A stretch of DNA of 64,000 nt, taken from the NCBI GenBank assembly GCA_013398615.1, contig VZSR01002145.1, positions 3,121,475-3,185,474 of the forward strand, read 5' to 3'. This document shows, piece by piece, positions 23,901-34,021 of this stretch. The notes under the pieces are model-generated. The model was not told where the DNA came from, ran no database searches, and saw only the letters and a program-made list of their open reading frames with translations. Numbering within the stretch: position 1 is the stretch's first letter; the number at the start of each line of letters is the position of its first letter. The position numbers and the translations under genes were made by a program. Origin of the DNA: Brachypodius melanocephalos (lineage: Eukaryota > Chordata > Aves > Passeriformes > Pycnonotidae).

Positions 23901-25048
23901 AAACCTGTATTGGGGGTTGTCTCTGTAATAACCATGGCTGCCCAAAAGCTCAGATAGAGGGGGGAAAATAAAAAAGGAAAACTGTGCATTGCTAACCAGA
24001 ATGTCTCACCAGGACAAGAGGGCTGGACAAGGGTGGGAGTGGGACCTGACCTCCTCAGAGCAGCTCCCACAGGGGTTATAAAAGGGAGGATTTTCAGGAA
24101 GATGGGAGTGAGACCTGCCTTGCAGCTCTGCTGCTTTAGGGAGCTGAGGAGGGTGTTACTGCAGGGTGACTCACCAGAGGCAGCAGCATTCCCTGGAATT
24201 CGATTGGGAATGACAGGAGTTGCCGTGGCTGCCGCAGTGCTGGGTCTGAGGGGTCCTCAGGCTGTGTGGGCTGTCAGGAGCTGGGTGCTGGAAGGGGAAG
24301 GTCCCCTCATTGCCCTTGGCCACACTGTGCCCCTGGCTGGGCTGGCACGTCCCTGCTGGTACAGTGTCCCTTGCTGCCAGGGCCATCGCCTGCAGTGGGG
24401 ACAGAAACAGCAACAGGGCAGTCATTGAACACCTGGACCCAAGGGCTGTTTTGCCATGAATTCGTGCTTTTCTCAGTTTTTAGGCTGCTGGGGGTGGGAG
24501 CAGCCTGCCATGTCAGCAGAGCTGCAATGAGAGCAGCAGTGGGATCCCCAAAATACCTGCTCATTGCCAGGCCTGCTGAGGCAGGTGCTGTCAGGAGATC
24601 ATTTCAGTGCTCAGCAGAGGCAGTGACACATCAGGGACATCTAATGGCACTTTGTCTCGGGATGTGACCCTTCATGCATGTCATGCACTCGCAATTGTCA
24701 CTGTGGCCCCAGTGCCAGTAACCCCTGAGAGCAGGGAATGGCTGAACCTCGGGATCAAGACTGAACAGTGAAATTAAGCAACAAAAGGTGGAAGGGAAAA
24801 GGTGGGAGAAGCCGCTCACGCCAGGGCTCCACTCCCCACTTCCAGATGGGATTTCGGGGGGGCTGTGGCGGTGGGGTGGCCCCTCTGACAGCCCCCTGTG
24901 TCCTTTCAGACGAGTGCTGTGCTGTGTGCGGGTGGCTGTGCCCTGCTGGCCCTCAGCTCCCTGCTGGCCATCGTCGCTGTCCTGCTGCCCGGCGGAGCCT
25001 GCGAGCGCCGAGTCTGCACCCTGGCTGGCTACATGCAGACAGCAGCAG
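14719..25048 (+). CDS. LHFPL-family tetraspan membrane protein (LHFPL7/TMEM211- or LHFPL2-like), first two coding exons
   Basis: A four-helix membrane protein gene of the LHFPL (lipoma HMGIC fusion partner-like) family. Coding exons are 14719-14931 and 24910-25048, joined in phase 0, giving 117 residues plus one base of a protein usually about 200-230 long. Helix 1 is residues about 5-31 (GCFWALLSAGLLAACAAAFL, then PAWLL, like the family's P-x-W-L). The first outer loop has cysteines at about 46 and 52 and ends FGDIPSGSWQ, matching the FGEIASGFWQ I recall for LHFPL2. Helix 2 starts in exon 2 (AVLCAGGCALLALSSLLAIV), followed by LPGGACERRVCTLAGYMQTA, which aligns with the corresponding part of human TMEM211/LHFPL7. 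Helices 3-4 and the GWGY-type motif were not found downstream. Function is unknown; relatives act in hair cells and synapses. Orthology within the family is an inference. Confidence 0.8.
15048..15101 (+). repeat. 30-bp imperfect duplication in a CATCC-rich tract
   Basis: The motif ctgcttcgtgctccccg, followed by catccc, occurs at 15048 and again at 15078. It sits inside a wider (about 14940-15440) degenerate array of ccccggcatcc-like words. Confidence 0.75.
16736..16800 (+). repeat. Copy 1 of a dispersed ~60-bp element
   Basis: Contains gatggttatttgatgggc, then tggaatacaataaa. It matches a second copy at 17707-17770 in the same orientation. No known family was recognised. Confidence 0.6.
17190..17310 (+). 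repeat. Minisatellite, ~22-24 bp unit, about 5 copies
   Basis: The unit is close to ctggggaggaggctgagcac with 2-4 variable bases. Copies start near 17190, 17211, 17235, 17257, 17279 and 17301 (partial). Confidence 0.9.
17707..17770 (+). repeat. Copy 2 of a dispersed ~60-bp element
   Basis: Reads gatggttatttgatgggg, then tggaatataataaa. It differs from copy 1 at few positions over the first 37 bases and more beyond that. Confidence 0.6.
18646..18697 (+). repeat. 19-bp tandem repeat, 2.7 copies
   Basis: The unit aaatctgtcactccgtggc starts at 18646, 18665 and 18684, with single-base differences. Confidence 0.9.
20682..20745 (+). repeat. 21-bp tandem repeat, 3 copies
   Basis: Two identical copies of gagatccctgccttttaccg plus a base, then one diverged copy. 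The 21-bp period keeps frame, which lengthens chance ORFs here. Confidence 0.9.
24910..25048 (+). CDS. LHFPL-like coding exon 2 with GC-AG donor
   Basis: The acceptor is tgtcctttcag. There are 46 codons plus one base, coding helix 2 and the start of helix 3. The donor reads GCAG|gcaagt, the strong consensus for GC-AG introns; the nearest GT (gtgatg) is four bases later and weak. Phase 1 at this point agrees with my recollection of other family members. Confidence 0.82.
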
Positions 25049-28000
25049 GCAAGTGATGGGGCTTTGCTCGTTGGGGTGGAAAGATGGGCTGGCCTTTCGT
25101 GGCATCTCAGAGCTCAGCAGCATGAGGAGCTTGCAAACTCTAAGCAAGGGTGGGAGAAAAGCAAGTGGCCCTTCAGTTTAGTGATTGCCTCCTGCATTCA
25201 TCGTAAAAGATATTGAACATCACCTCCAAGCAGATACACAGGTCTGTGGCAGAGCCTGGGCTGCAGGTCCCACTCAGTGCCCCAGCTCAGGAGGTTGTGT
25301 GGGACAGGGGGCTGGGGTGAGTGGTGGAGATCAGGCTTTCTGCTGGCAGGGTGCTGCTGCACCTCCTGGGGTCCAGGAGATGCTCCCTGTGAAGTGTCCA
25401 GTTCCATCTTTGTGGTTAAGCCTTTGGAAGGATTTCCCTCTCTGAGCTTTATGCCACAGACAGGGGTTGCCCAGCCTGTCCTGTATCTCCCCCAGGCTCC
25501 TCAGGCAGCCCTCGTGGTGCTGCATCCACTCTAAATTCCCTTGCAATTGCCCATTCTGCCTCGGGGGAGTGCCCGTGCAGAGGGAGGGGGCAGGAAGCTG
25601 GGGAGGGACAAACCCCACTGGAGATTTGTCACCCCTGCAGGGAGCCGTGTCCCTGAGTGTTGGACCAAACCACCCCAGCTGGACACGAGCCGTGACAGAG
25701 ATTAATGCCCCTTCGTGTCTGTGCCCGAGAATAAACTCCTTTCCTTGGAGAAATTCTCAGGGCCAGCCAGGCTTTGTTCTCTGCCTGGAAGCATTCAAGC
25801 CGCTTTGGGGGGAAATCCTGTTACATGCTCTCCTCTCCAGGGCTCATCCCGTGGGATCTGATTTGAGACAGATGGAGCAGGACAGATTTTAGCCATGGCT
25901 GCTCCAGCTCAGCCGGGCTGTGGGTTTACAGAGAGAGCTGCTTGTGCCCATTCCCCTTCTCCCAGTTTGGAGGTTCCCAACTCTGCTGGCTGGTGGCCAG
26001 TGGGTGCCCTGGGAGTGGGACAGAGGCTGGAGGAGCCCCATGGCAGCAGGGATGGAGCTCTGGGAGGTGACTCGGGGTGGCCTTGCAGGTGATCTCCCCT
26101 GCAGGGGATAATTGGGGTAGAAAAGGGGAACCCCACATTACCTTTGCCTGGGGGGTGGCACACCCCTGCTGCGTCTGGAGCAGATACAAAGCAAAGGATT
26201 AGGAAAAGTCCCTGGAAAGGAAACTGTGGCAGATAAATACAAATGAGGCACTGCTAGGGGTTCTGGTAATATTGACCAGGCTGTAAATAAACTGTAGGCT
26301 CTAAGCGTTATTGACAAATGAAAATTTACTGGGGACGTTTGAGCAAGCTAATGGGTTGCTTTAAACCCTGGCATTGCCTGCTAAGCATTTTGTCTTGTGC
26401 TTTTTAATTTTGTGCACTGTGGATTAATTCCCATTCAGAGTCAGGCAGCCCTGAGTCAACAGAATTAAATGGTTTAATGTATTTGGATTCAGAAATGCTG
26501 CCCCTCCATAATTTCTCTCCTTGTTCCTCCCTCGCTCCCTAGGAGGAAGCTTTTCAATAGAAATCAGCTGCAGAGAGGTGACAGGGAGAGAAACTCCTCC
26601 CCAAAAATCACATTATTGCAGAGAAAAACAGGGATTTTAGGAAAGATGAAATTATATGGGAGGGAAGGAAAGCAGAGCAAGCCCAGGAGGTTTGGTGGAG
26701 GAGCTTTCTGATGGGGGTGGGGGGCAGCTCTGCCAGGGGGACCCCTTGAGATGCTGGCAGAGCAGTGGGGTTTTGTTTCTCTCAAATCCCAGGTTTCCAG
26801 CTCCCACAGTCACCTTTCCTCTGCCTGACCAGACATTTTCCTACTGAAATTTTGCTCTCATTTTCCCATTTCACAAAGCCAACTTGAGGTATTATTTTAG
26901 AGCACCAAAGGTGTGAGTAAATAAGCTTAATTCTATAAAACATTGAATGAGGAATCCAATGTCCTAATAAAGAGTGAGGTGCATTCAGCCAGGAGCAGGA
27001 AATATGCCAGAAGTGCAGGAGCAGAGGGACCAGCAGAGCCAGAATCAGCCCCCGCAGGCTCTGCACTGTCTCAGAAAGATGCCCTGAGCTGCACTCACAT
27101 AAATCCAGGTGCAGAGGCCAAGGATTGATCCCTGAACCAAACAGGAACGAATCCTGAGAGCAGCCCCACAGTGAGGGCAGCCAGGCTCAAGCTACAGCTT
27201 TAACACTATCCTGCTGTATATTTGGAAATCCAAGTTGTGCCTTTTGCAGCCTTGGAAGGGAGGAAGGTAAAAACCTCGGGCAGACAGAGGAGAGCACTAA
27301 TTGCTGATGCAGACAGGCCATCAAGGTTCAGAGCTGGGCTAATTGCCACCATCCTCTGAAAACATGAGTCCTGATGCCTGGCATCCATCCCTCAGAAAAA
27401 TAACCCAATAAACCAACATATCCACACAAATGACAAGAGGATGATCCCTAATGAAAGAGTTAATGAGCAACAGGGAGAGGAGGAAGGATAAAGGAACATT
27501 TGCTCAGCTCTCACACCCTACAAAGTCAAAGCTGCCCCTGAGAGATTAGAGATGGGGCTCACTCCTTGTTCATGGTGTCAGCTCACTAAAATGAAATTTC
27601 TGGGGGATCCTTCCTCCCAAACCTGCATGGCAGCACCTCCAAGGAGGCTGAGGCAGCCAAGCTGGCCCATTTATGTGTGAGCCCCCAATCCTCAGCTGCA
27701 AGCCATTGCTGTTGCTGGAGAGGGGTCCCGAGACTGACCCCAGGGACAGGGAGGGCAAATGGGGGCACAGCTGAAATCCTGCCAGTTGTCCTTCAGCAAA
27801 AGCCTCTTTGCTGGGGTTTTAAAAACAGGAGTTAATTCCGGGAAGAAATGTATCCTGCTGCATGGGGCTGAAAGGGAGGGACAGGGAATGCTCTGATTGT
27901 GCCTGTACAACCTCTCTGGTGGCTGCCAGGTGCTGGTCAGGGGCCTGTGCTTTAGAGCTGGACATTACAGTTCATCTCTGCAAGGCTCTCAGAGCAGTTT

Positions 28001-29995
28001 TTCAGTGACTGGCAGTGGGGAAGCTGCTGGAAGGAGCACAGGACCATCACAGTGTGTCAGGCACTGGCTTCACCCATGAGACCTCTGGGTGATGCCCTGG
28101 GGAGACCCAAGGCTCCACTCTGAGCTGTCACAGCCCACACCATCCCCAGCACTGCCTTCAGGAGTGTCCTGAACCTGGAGGAGCTGAGAGCTGAGCCTGT
28201 GACAGGTTTCCAGCACAGGAACATCCAGAGCATCCTCACTCCCACAGGAATGGCCTTCCCAGGGCACTGAGGCTTGTGACTGATGAAAACTGAGATTGCA
28301 GCTGAGGCTGAGTTAACTCCATCAAACAGAAAATCTGGGCAGATTTCTGCTTTGGGGGCTTGTGGTACTAAGGGAAGGATTATGGGTGTGCTGTAGGATT
28401 AAGCTGCTGGTGACCACACTCCAGCACTGAGGCTGCTTCCATCTGCTGCTTAGGAAACAGTCCTCACAGGCAGGATGAGCGCTCCCTCATCCCTAAAAGC
28501 CTCAATAAAGCCAGGGCTGTGCTGCTCTTGGGAAGCTTTTCCCCATGTGCTGTTCAGGCAAAGGGCTCTTGCTTTGCTGGCAGGGGGTGGCTGATTCATC
28601 CTGCCAGTGGCCTCACAGCTGCTGAGCCTTTCCCTGCTCTCTGTGGCTTGGCAGGAGGAGAAACAGAGCTTGGCACCTCGGTGAGGGCACAGAGCACAGG
28701 AACCCTTCAGGGAGAGTTTTGCTTTCACCCCACACTGCTCTCTGTCCAATCCTTCCACTGTCAACTCACTGCTCAAGACAAACACAGTGCTGAGGGCAAA
28801 TAATCCTGAGCTGCCTGTGCCTTTCTAAGGTTCTTTGGGTTTTAAAGAGCAATTTCCCAGCATTGCCATGACAGAATCAGAACAGTCACAAGACTCCAGC
28901 AAGACAGGCAGAAACCCACAGTTATGCAATTCTCTCATTTAGCCACACTCTAATCCCAGGTTTCACAGCAGTCCCAAGAGCTTCTTCCTGGAAAATTTGA
29001 TCTCCTGTATTCTGCAGCCAAGATCCCTCTTACTGGCAGCAGCATGATGGCATTACAGAGATGGCCTCAGCTTTTGGTCACTTAAGCAGCAGAGCAAAAT
29101 ACAGGAGGCCTTGTGATTTTTGTCTGTTCTTTAGACTCTGATCATCCAGTAAGAACACAGAAAGAGGGACAATCGTTCATTTCCAGATCAGTGTGAACTT
29201 TCTAAATCTATCAATTTCCAAGGACTGAAAACCAAACTAGATTAAAGTGGTTTGTGCCATTCCCAAGGGAGAGCAGCAGGATGGATGGGAGGTTTGGGGC
29301 AGCAGGGCCACAGGATGTTCCTGGCCAGGATGCTGTCCCAGTGTTACAATATTATTTAGGAAGGCAGGACGTGACCCTTCCCCGTCATTGCATCTCCCAT
29401 CCCTCCCTGCATCCCAGCCCACCTCTGGGATCGATGGTGCCCTGTTTCTCCCAGCCTGTGCAGGCTCTGAATCGCAAACAGCACCGTCATGCACATCCCT
29501 ATTGATCCCTCAGCCTCCTATCGATCAGCCTGCTGACATATAGGTAATGTGTAATTAGTAACTTAGATAAGAACAGCACCAGGAGGGAGCTGCCTGGCAG
29601 CTCCGACCTTGGCTGGTGTGTCCATGGAGCAGCACACGGAGGGGCGGTGGCTGCCTGGTAATTGCTGACCTGGCATCAAGTCACTGAAACTCTTCCCTTG
29701 CCTGTGAGGCCTTGGATCCCTCCCATCCTGCCCCTCACCCAGAAATCCTGATTGGAATAATGGCATGAGGAAGGCACTCTGCCAAGCATCCTCCCTTTCC
29801 AATGCACTTGTGGCAGCTGGTGGGGACGCTGGACAGCAACGTCCAAGGATGTTGCAGGGGCCACCGGACAGTGGGGACATGCTCTGCTCCTGAGTTCAGT
29901 GTCACAGCACCGCCCTGAGGGGACAGAACAGGAGCAGACACCTCCCCAAGGCAGGGGACACTTTGGGGTTGGGAGCCCAGGGCTGCAATCGACAC

Positions 29996-30215
29996 TGAAA
30001 ACGTTCAGGAATGGGCACGGAGAGGAGGGTGGGAGCCGTTCCCTAAATGTTCACTGAAATGTTCAGGAATGGGCACGGACAGGAGGGTGGGAGCCGTTCC
30101 CTAAATGTTCACTGAAATGTTCAGGAATGGGCACGGACAGGAGGGTGGGAGCCGTTCCCTAAATGTTCACTGAAATGTTCAGGAATGGGCACGGACAGGA
30201 GGGTGGGAGCCCTTC
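29996..30215 (+). repeat. 58-bp minisatellite, about 3.8 copies
   Basis: Copies begin at 30003, 30061, 30119 and 30177 with gttcaggaatgggcacgg. Copies 2 and 3 are identical; copy 1 differs at one position (gagagg for gacagg) and by cgttcag at the junction; copy 4 is partial. Such near-identity points to recent expansion. Confidence 0.95.
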
Positions 30216-33200
30216 CCAGCCCTTCCCAGCCCTTGCCGCCCCTCCCGCACAGCCCGGGGCGGGGGCAGACCCGCAGCCGCTTTCCTGCTGGGCGTTTTTG
30301 TGGCTGCGGCAGCCCCGGAGCCCCATCCTGTTGACGCCGAGGGTTGTTTGTCAGAAGATATCCTTGGGATTCGGAAGAGGAACTTGGCGGTGGAGGCAGG
30401 GGGGCAAACAGCGCCCTGTTGTCCAGGCATTGATTTGATTTAAAATCGCCCAAAGCTTCCCCCATCCCTGTTTAAAAATAGCATCTTGGCTTTTATTGCA
30501 GAGCCCACGCCGTTCCTCTTCTTGTGGCAGTAGCTTCTTGAGAAACATGCTCAGTCCTGATGCAGTGGCATTGCTGGATATGTTCAGTCATCAGAGCAGC
30601 ATTAAGAAAATGTTGCCATAAAGCTTTCTCCCTGTTTAGGAAAGATTGCTCAAAACTGCAAGAGAAGCTCCCAAAATAAGCAAAGTCCAGTCTTCCTGCA
30701 AGGTGCTTGGTCATGAAAGCAAAACAGAGCAGCACAAAACCTGAGCCTGGAGATGTGTCCAGCTCCTGCATTGCAAGGGCAGCTTGTTTGTCTTTCTCTG
30801 AAAAAAGCAATGCTCCCATCACAGCTGGGAGCAGCTGCATGATCCTCCTCACTGCTCAGATCCCCACTGCCATCCTCTCTACCCCACATTTCACCTCTTG
30901 TCCTTGCAATAGAGACAGCACTCACACCATTGGAAGCCTGATTCCACCCCTAGTGCAAGGCTTTTTTCCCCTTGCTTTCTTTAATTACATTAGCAAAGTC
31001 AAAAAACCGCCTTTGGCACGTTATTATTTAGTCAGTGAACTCTCACTAATTCCTGACACAATTAATAAATATCTGAGGGTAGGAGCTCACTGCCAGGGAG
31101 CTGGAGAGGGATTCAGTCGCAGCTCAGCCCAAGAAATTCTCACTCCAGAGCCAGTATTGCTCATGCCTGACTTACCTGTGCTCTCGCTTTGTTCATTTGC
31201 ACTGATGCAAGTCCTCTTCTGTTACACTTTTTGCTAATTTCCTCCAGAATTCAGCTCAGTAAAAGCCACAACTATCCTGAGCCTTGGGCTGGTTTGTCCT
31301 GGAGCAAGGACTGCTCTGAACCCTGTGGAGATGCTGGGCACCAGTACCAAGCCCAGGTGTTGTTATTCCATCACTCTCTGTGTGCTTAAGAATTTGATAA
31401 ACTCCTATGTTGGAACCAACAATTGACTTTTTTTCCATTTACCTCCCAGCTGGGAGGTGTTGCCTGGGAGGATGTTGCAGGGTGGAAAATGAACTTGTCA
31501 GATCTGCAGATCGACAGGCATGAAAGTGGAACCACAAACATCAACTTCAGCCTTTCAGGAAATTTTTACTTCTGCTGAAACAGTAATTTCTCTGTGCTCA
31601 CTCCAGTGCATACATTCGAGTGACAGATCATCCTGGTTTGAGAACAATTTCATGATTTTATTTCCAAAACCTAAGATCTTCATGGGAGAGCCAGGCCATT
31701 AAACACAGCAGTGAAAGGAGAGGGGCTGGCAGCTCTCCTCACATCCAGGCTCCCTGCCACAGGTTAAGTGCAAATCAGCCTTCCCCAGGGCTCCAGCTCA
31801 TTTCCTACAAGGTGCAGAGCTGCTGAAGGAGAAGGGACCAGACCCTGGCTGTGCCACAGAGCAGCTGAGCCCTGCTCCACCCCAGTGACAGACAGAGATT
31901 CACTTCCATCTGACATTTGGGCAGATTTCTTTCTTCTGCTCAGTTCTCAAAGCGTGCTGTGATTCTCTCCAGGTGGATTTTGCCATTTGGCACAAAGCTG
32001 CTGACTTGGTGCCTCTGCCCTCTCTTCAGGCCAGGTCCCAGCAGCAGCAGCAGAGTGCCTGGGCTAATGCCAGGGCAGAGCATTTCTCAGTAGCCTCATT
32101 TAGAGAATAAACCAGCCATGTCCTTTCATTGGTTTCTTGGAGAGGGGCAATACATTTCCAGTGGCATCAGTGACAGAAGCAATATTCTTTCATTGCTATC
32201 ATCAGAAAAGAGCAGCTTTACGCTGCAAGAAAGAACTATTTCACTTGTACAAAACATATTTTTTATTCCCTTAAACCTGAGGAAATCCTTGTCATATTAA
32301 TATGTGTCTGAATTGCTTCTCTTTCAACAGTTCTCCCAGGGATTTGAGCTTAGACCAGTTATTGCACTTGGATGCAGTAACAGGCCATAAAAAAAGTATA
32401 TTCTGTAAATAATAACAGTACTTTGTAATAAATGGAAGCTACAAATAACAAGTGCCACTGGGACTCCAACACTGCTGCCCCTGAGGAAATACAAGCCCCA
32501 AGGAGCCCAGCACTGAGCCAGAGCCACGTGTTTCAGATGGGAAAACCCATATTTCATTTGGTTCCCTCTGCCTGTGACTCTCCCTGCAGTTTACAGGCAG
32601 TTTGTTCCTTCTACAATGCAGGATATTTACCTGGATTCAAACATTTTCAAGGCACCACAGTGGAACTTGTGGGTGTTACCAGAAGGCTCCTCAAGCCTTG
32701 TCTTTCCAAGCAGATTCCTTCTTGAATTTTTGGTGAGGGATGGCTTTGATAATGGCTCATCTTTCATGAAGTTTAATTGAGCTTATTGGTTTCTGCAGCA
32801 GAGAACCACTGCAGGAGAGGGTTCCCCTTCCCTTGCAAGTTCAGGTTGCATAATAAACCAGATCCTGCAAAGCTCGAGAGCATCTATCATTTAACAGCTG
32901 TCATTAGTGGCTGCCCAGCCTGCTTGTTGCATGCCCACAGTGCTGAGAAGGATCACGTCCTCTTATCTCCTTGCTGTGTAATTACACGTTCAGCTGAGGT
33001 TTCTTTTCACAAACAGTTTGACTTCTCCCATTCCCCCTCCTTGCTTTGTTGGCTGTTGCTGGGAAACTGGAGACAGACCCTTGTAACCCTCCTGCAGGGC
33101 CACCTAAATGTCCTCCCTTGCCGTGGGGAGGGAGCTCATAGCTGAATTTCATGCATCCCGAAGCAATTGTGTAGACACCGCATCATCTTTATTGACTCAT

Positions 33201-33989
33201 CCATCTGCACAGAGTGCAGGGTGCAACGCTGAGGGAAAAAAGCCTCCCTGTCCTCTCTGATGCTGGCAGGGAGCTCAGGACTGTCAGGAACAGTTTGCAG
33301 TTCAGTCTGCTCAGGGATGCATTTCAGGGAGCTTTGCTCAGCCCAGCCATCTCTGGCCATGCTGAAGTTTTGGGTCTGTTGCTAATACCAGTATTAGCAG
33401 CATGAAGACAGTCTCTGGCCTTGGGAGGAGATGTAACAGTTTGATGGGCTGGTTGGATGCTGTAATTTAAAAGGCATCTGAAAGTGGGGACAAGGCCCTG
33501 CCAGGACACAGAACAGGGCAGTGTATAGAGAAGCCATCACCTGTCTGCCAACACCAACATGCTGCACCAAAACCTAAAGGTTGATATCAAATTTAGGGTG
33601 AAGCAGTGAGCCCCACAATGCCTCCAAACCTGTTTTGCTGAGATTAGATGAAGCTCATGCTCTTTGTAGATCCACCTTGGAAGTCATTACAGGGCCTGGT
33701 CGACCCAGCCTTGGTGAACACAGTGATAAATCTGTGTGGCAGCTGCTCACTGTCTTTTGTACCACAAATTGCCCAGGCAGTTAAAAACTCTGCTGTCTGT
33801 GCACCAGCCAGGCTGGCTTTAGGAGCAGGGAGGCAAAGAGAGAGAGGATTTCCCTGAGAAAGGAGCAATGAAGACCTGACAAATGGGTCTTTCCAACACC
33901 AACAGTCCTGGCTGACCGTGGGACAGACCCTTTGGTGGGACATGGGCCTTTCAGTTCCTTTTTGCTCGCTCTGATTTGGCTTCAGTGTC

Positions 33990-34021
33990 CTGGATAACTC
34001 CTGGATAACTCCTGGATAACT
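33990..34021 (+). repeat. 11-bp tandem repeat, 3 copies
   Basis: The unit ctggataactc starts at 33990, 34001 and 34012 (partial). Confidence 0.9.

Larger units (their letters stand above)
14932..24909 (+). other. Intron 1 of the LHFPL-like gene (about 10 kb)
   Basis: Non-coding. It holds degenerate CATCC-rich repeats (14940-15440), two copies of a 60-bp element (16736 and 17707), a 23-bp minisatellite (17190-17310), and 19-bp and 21-bp tandem repeats. No internal exon was recognised. The long open frames at 15.2-16.2 and 20.2-20.9 kb reflect GC-rich composition. Confidence 0.75.
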
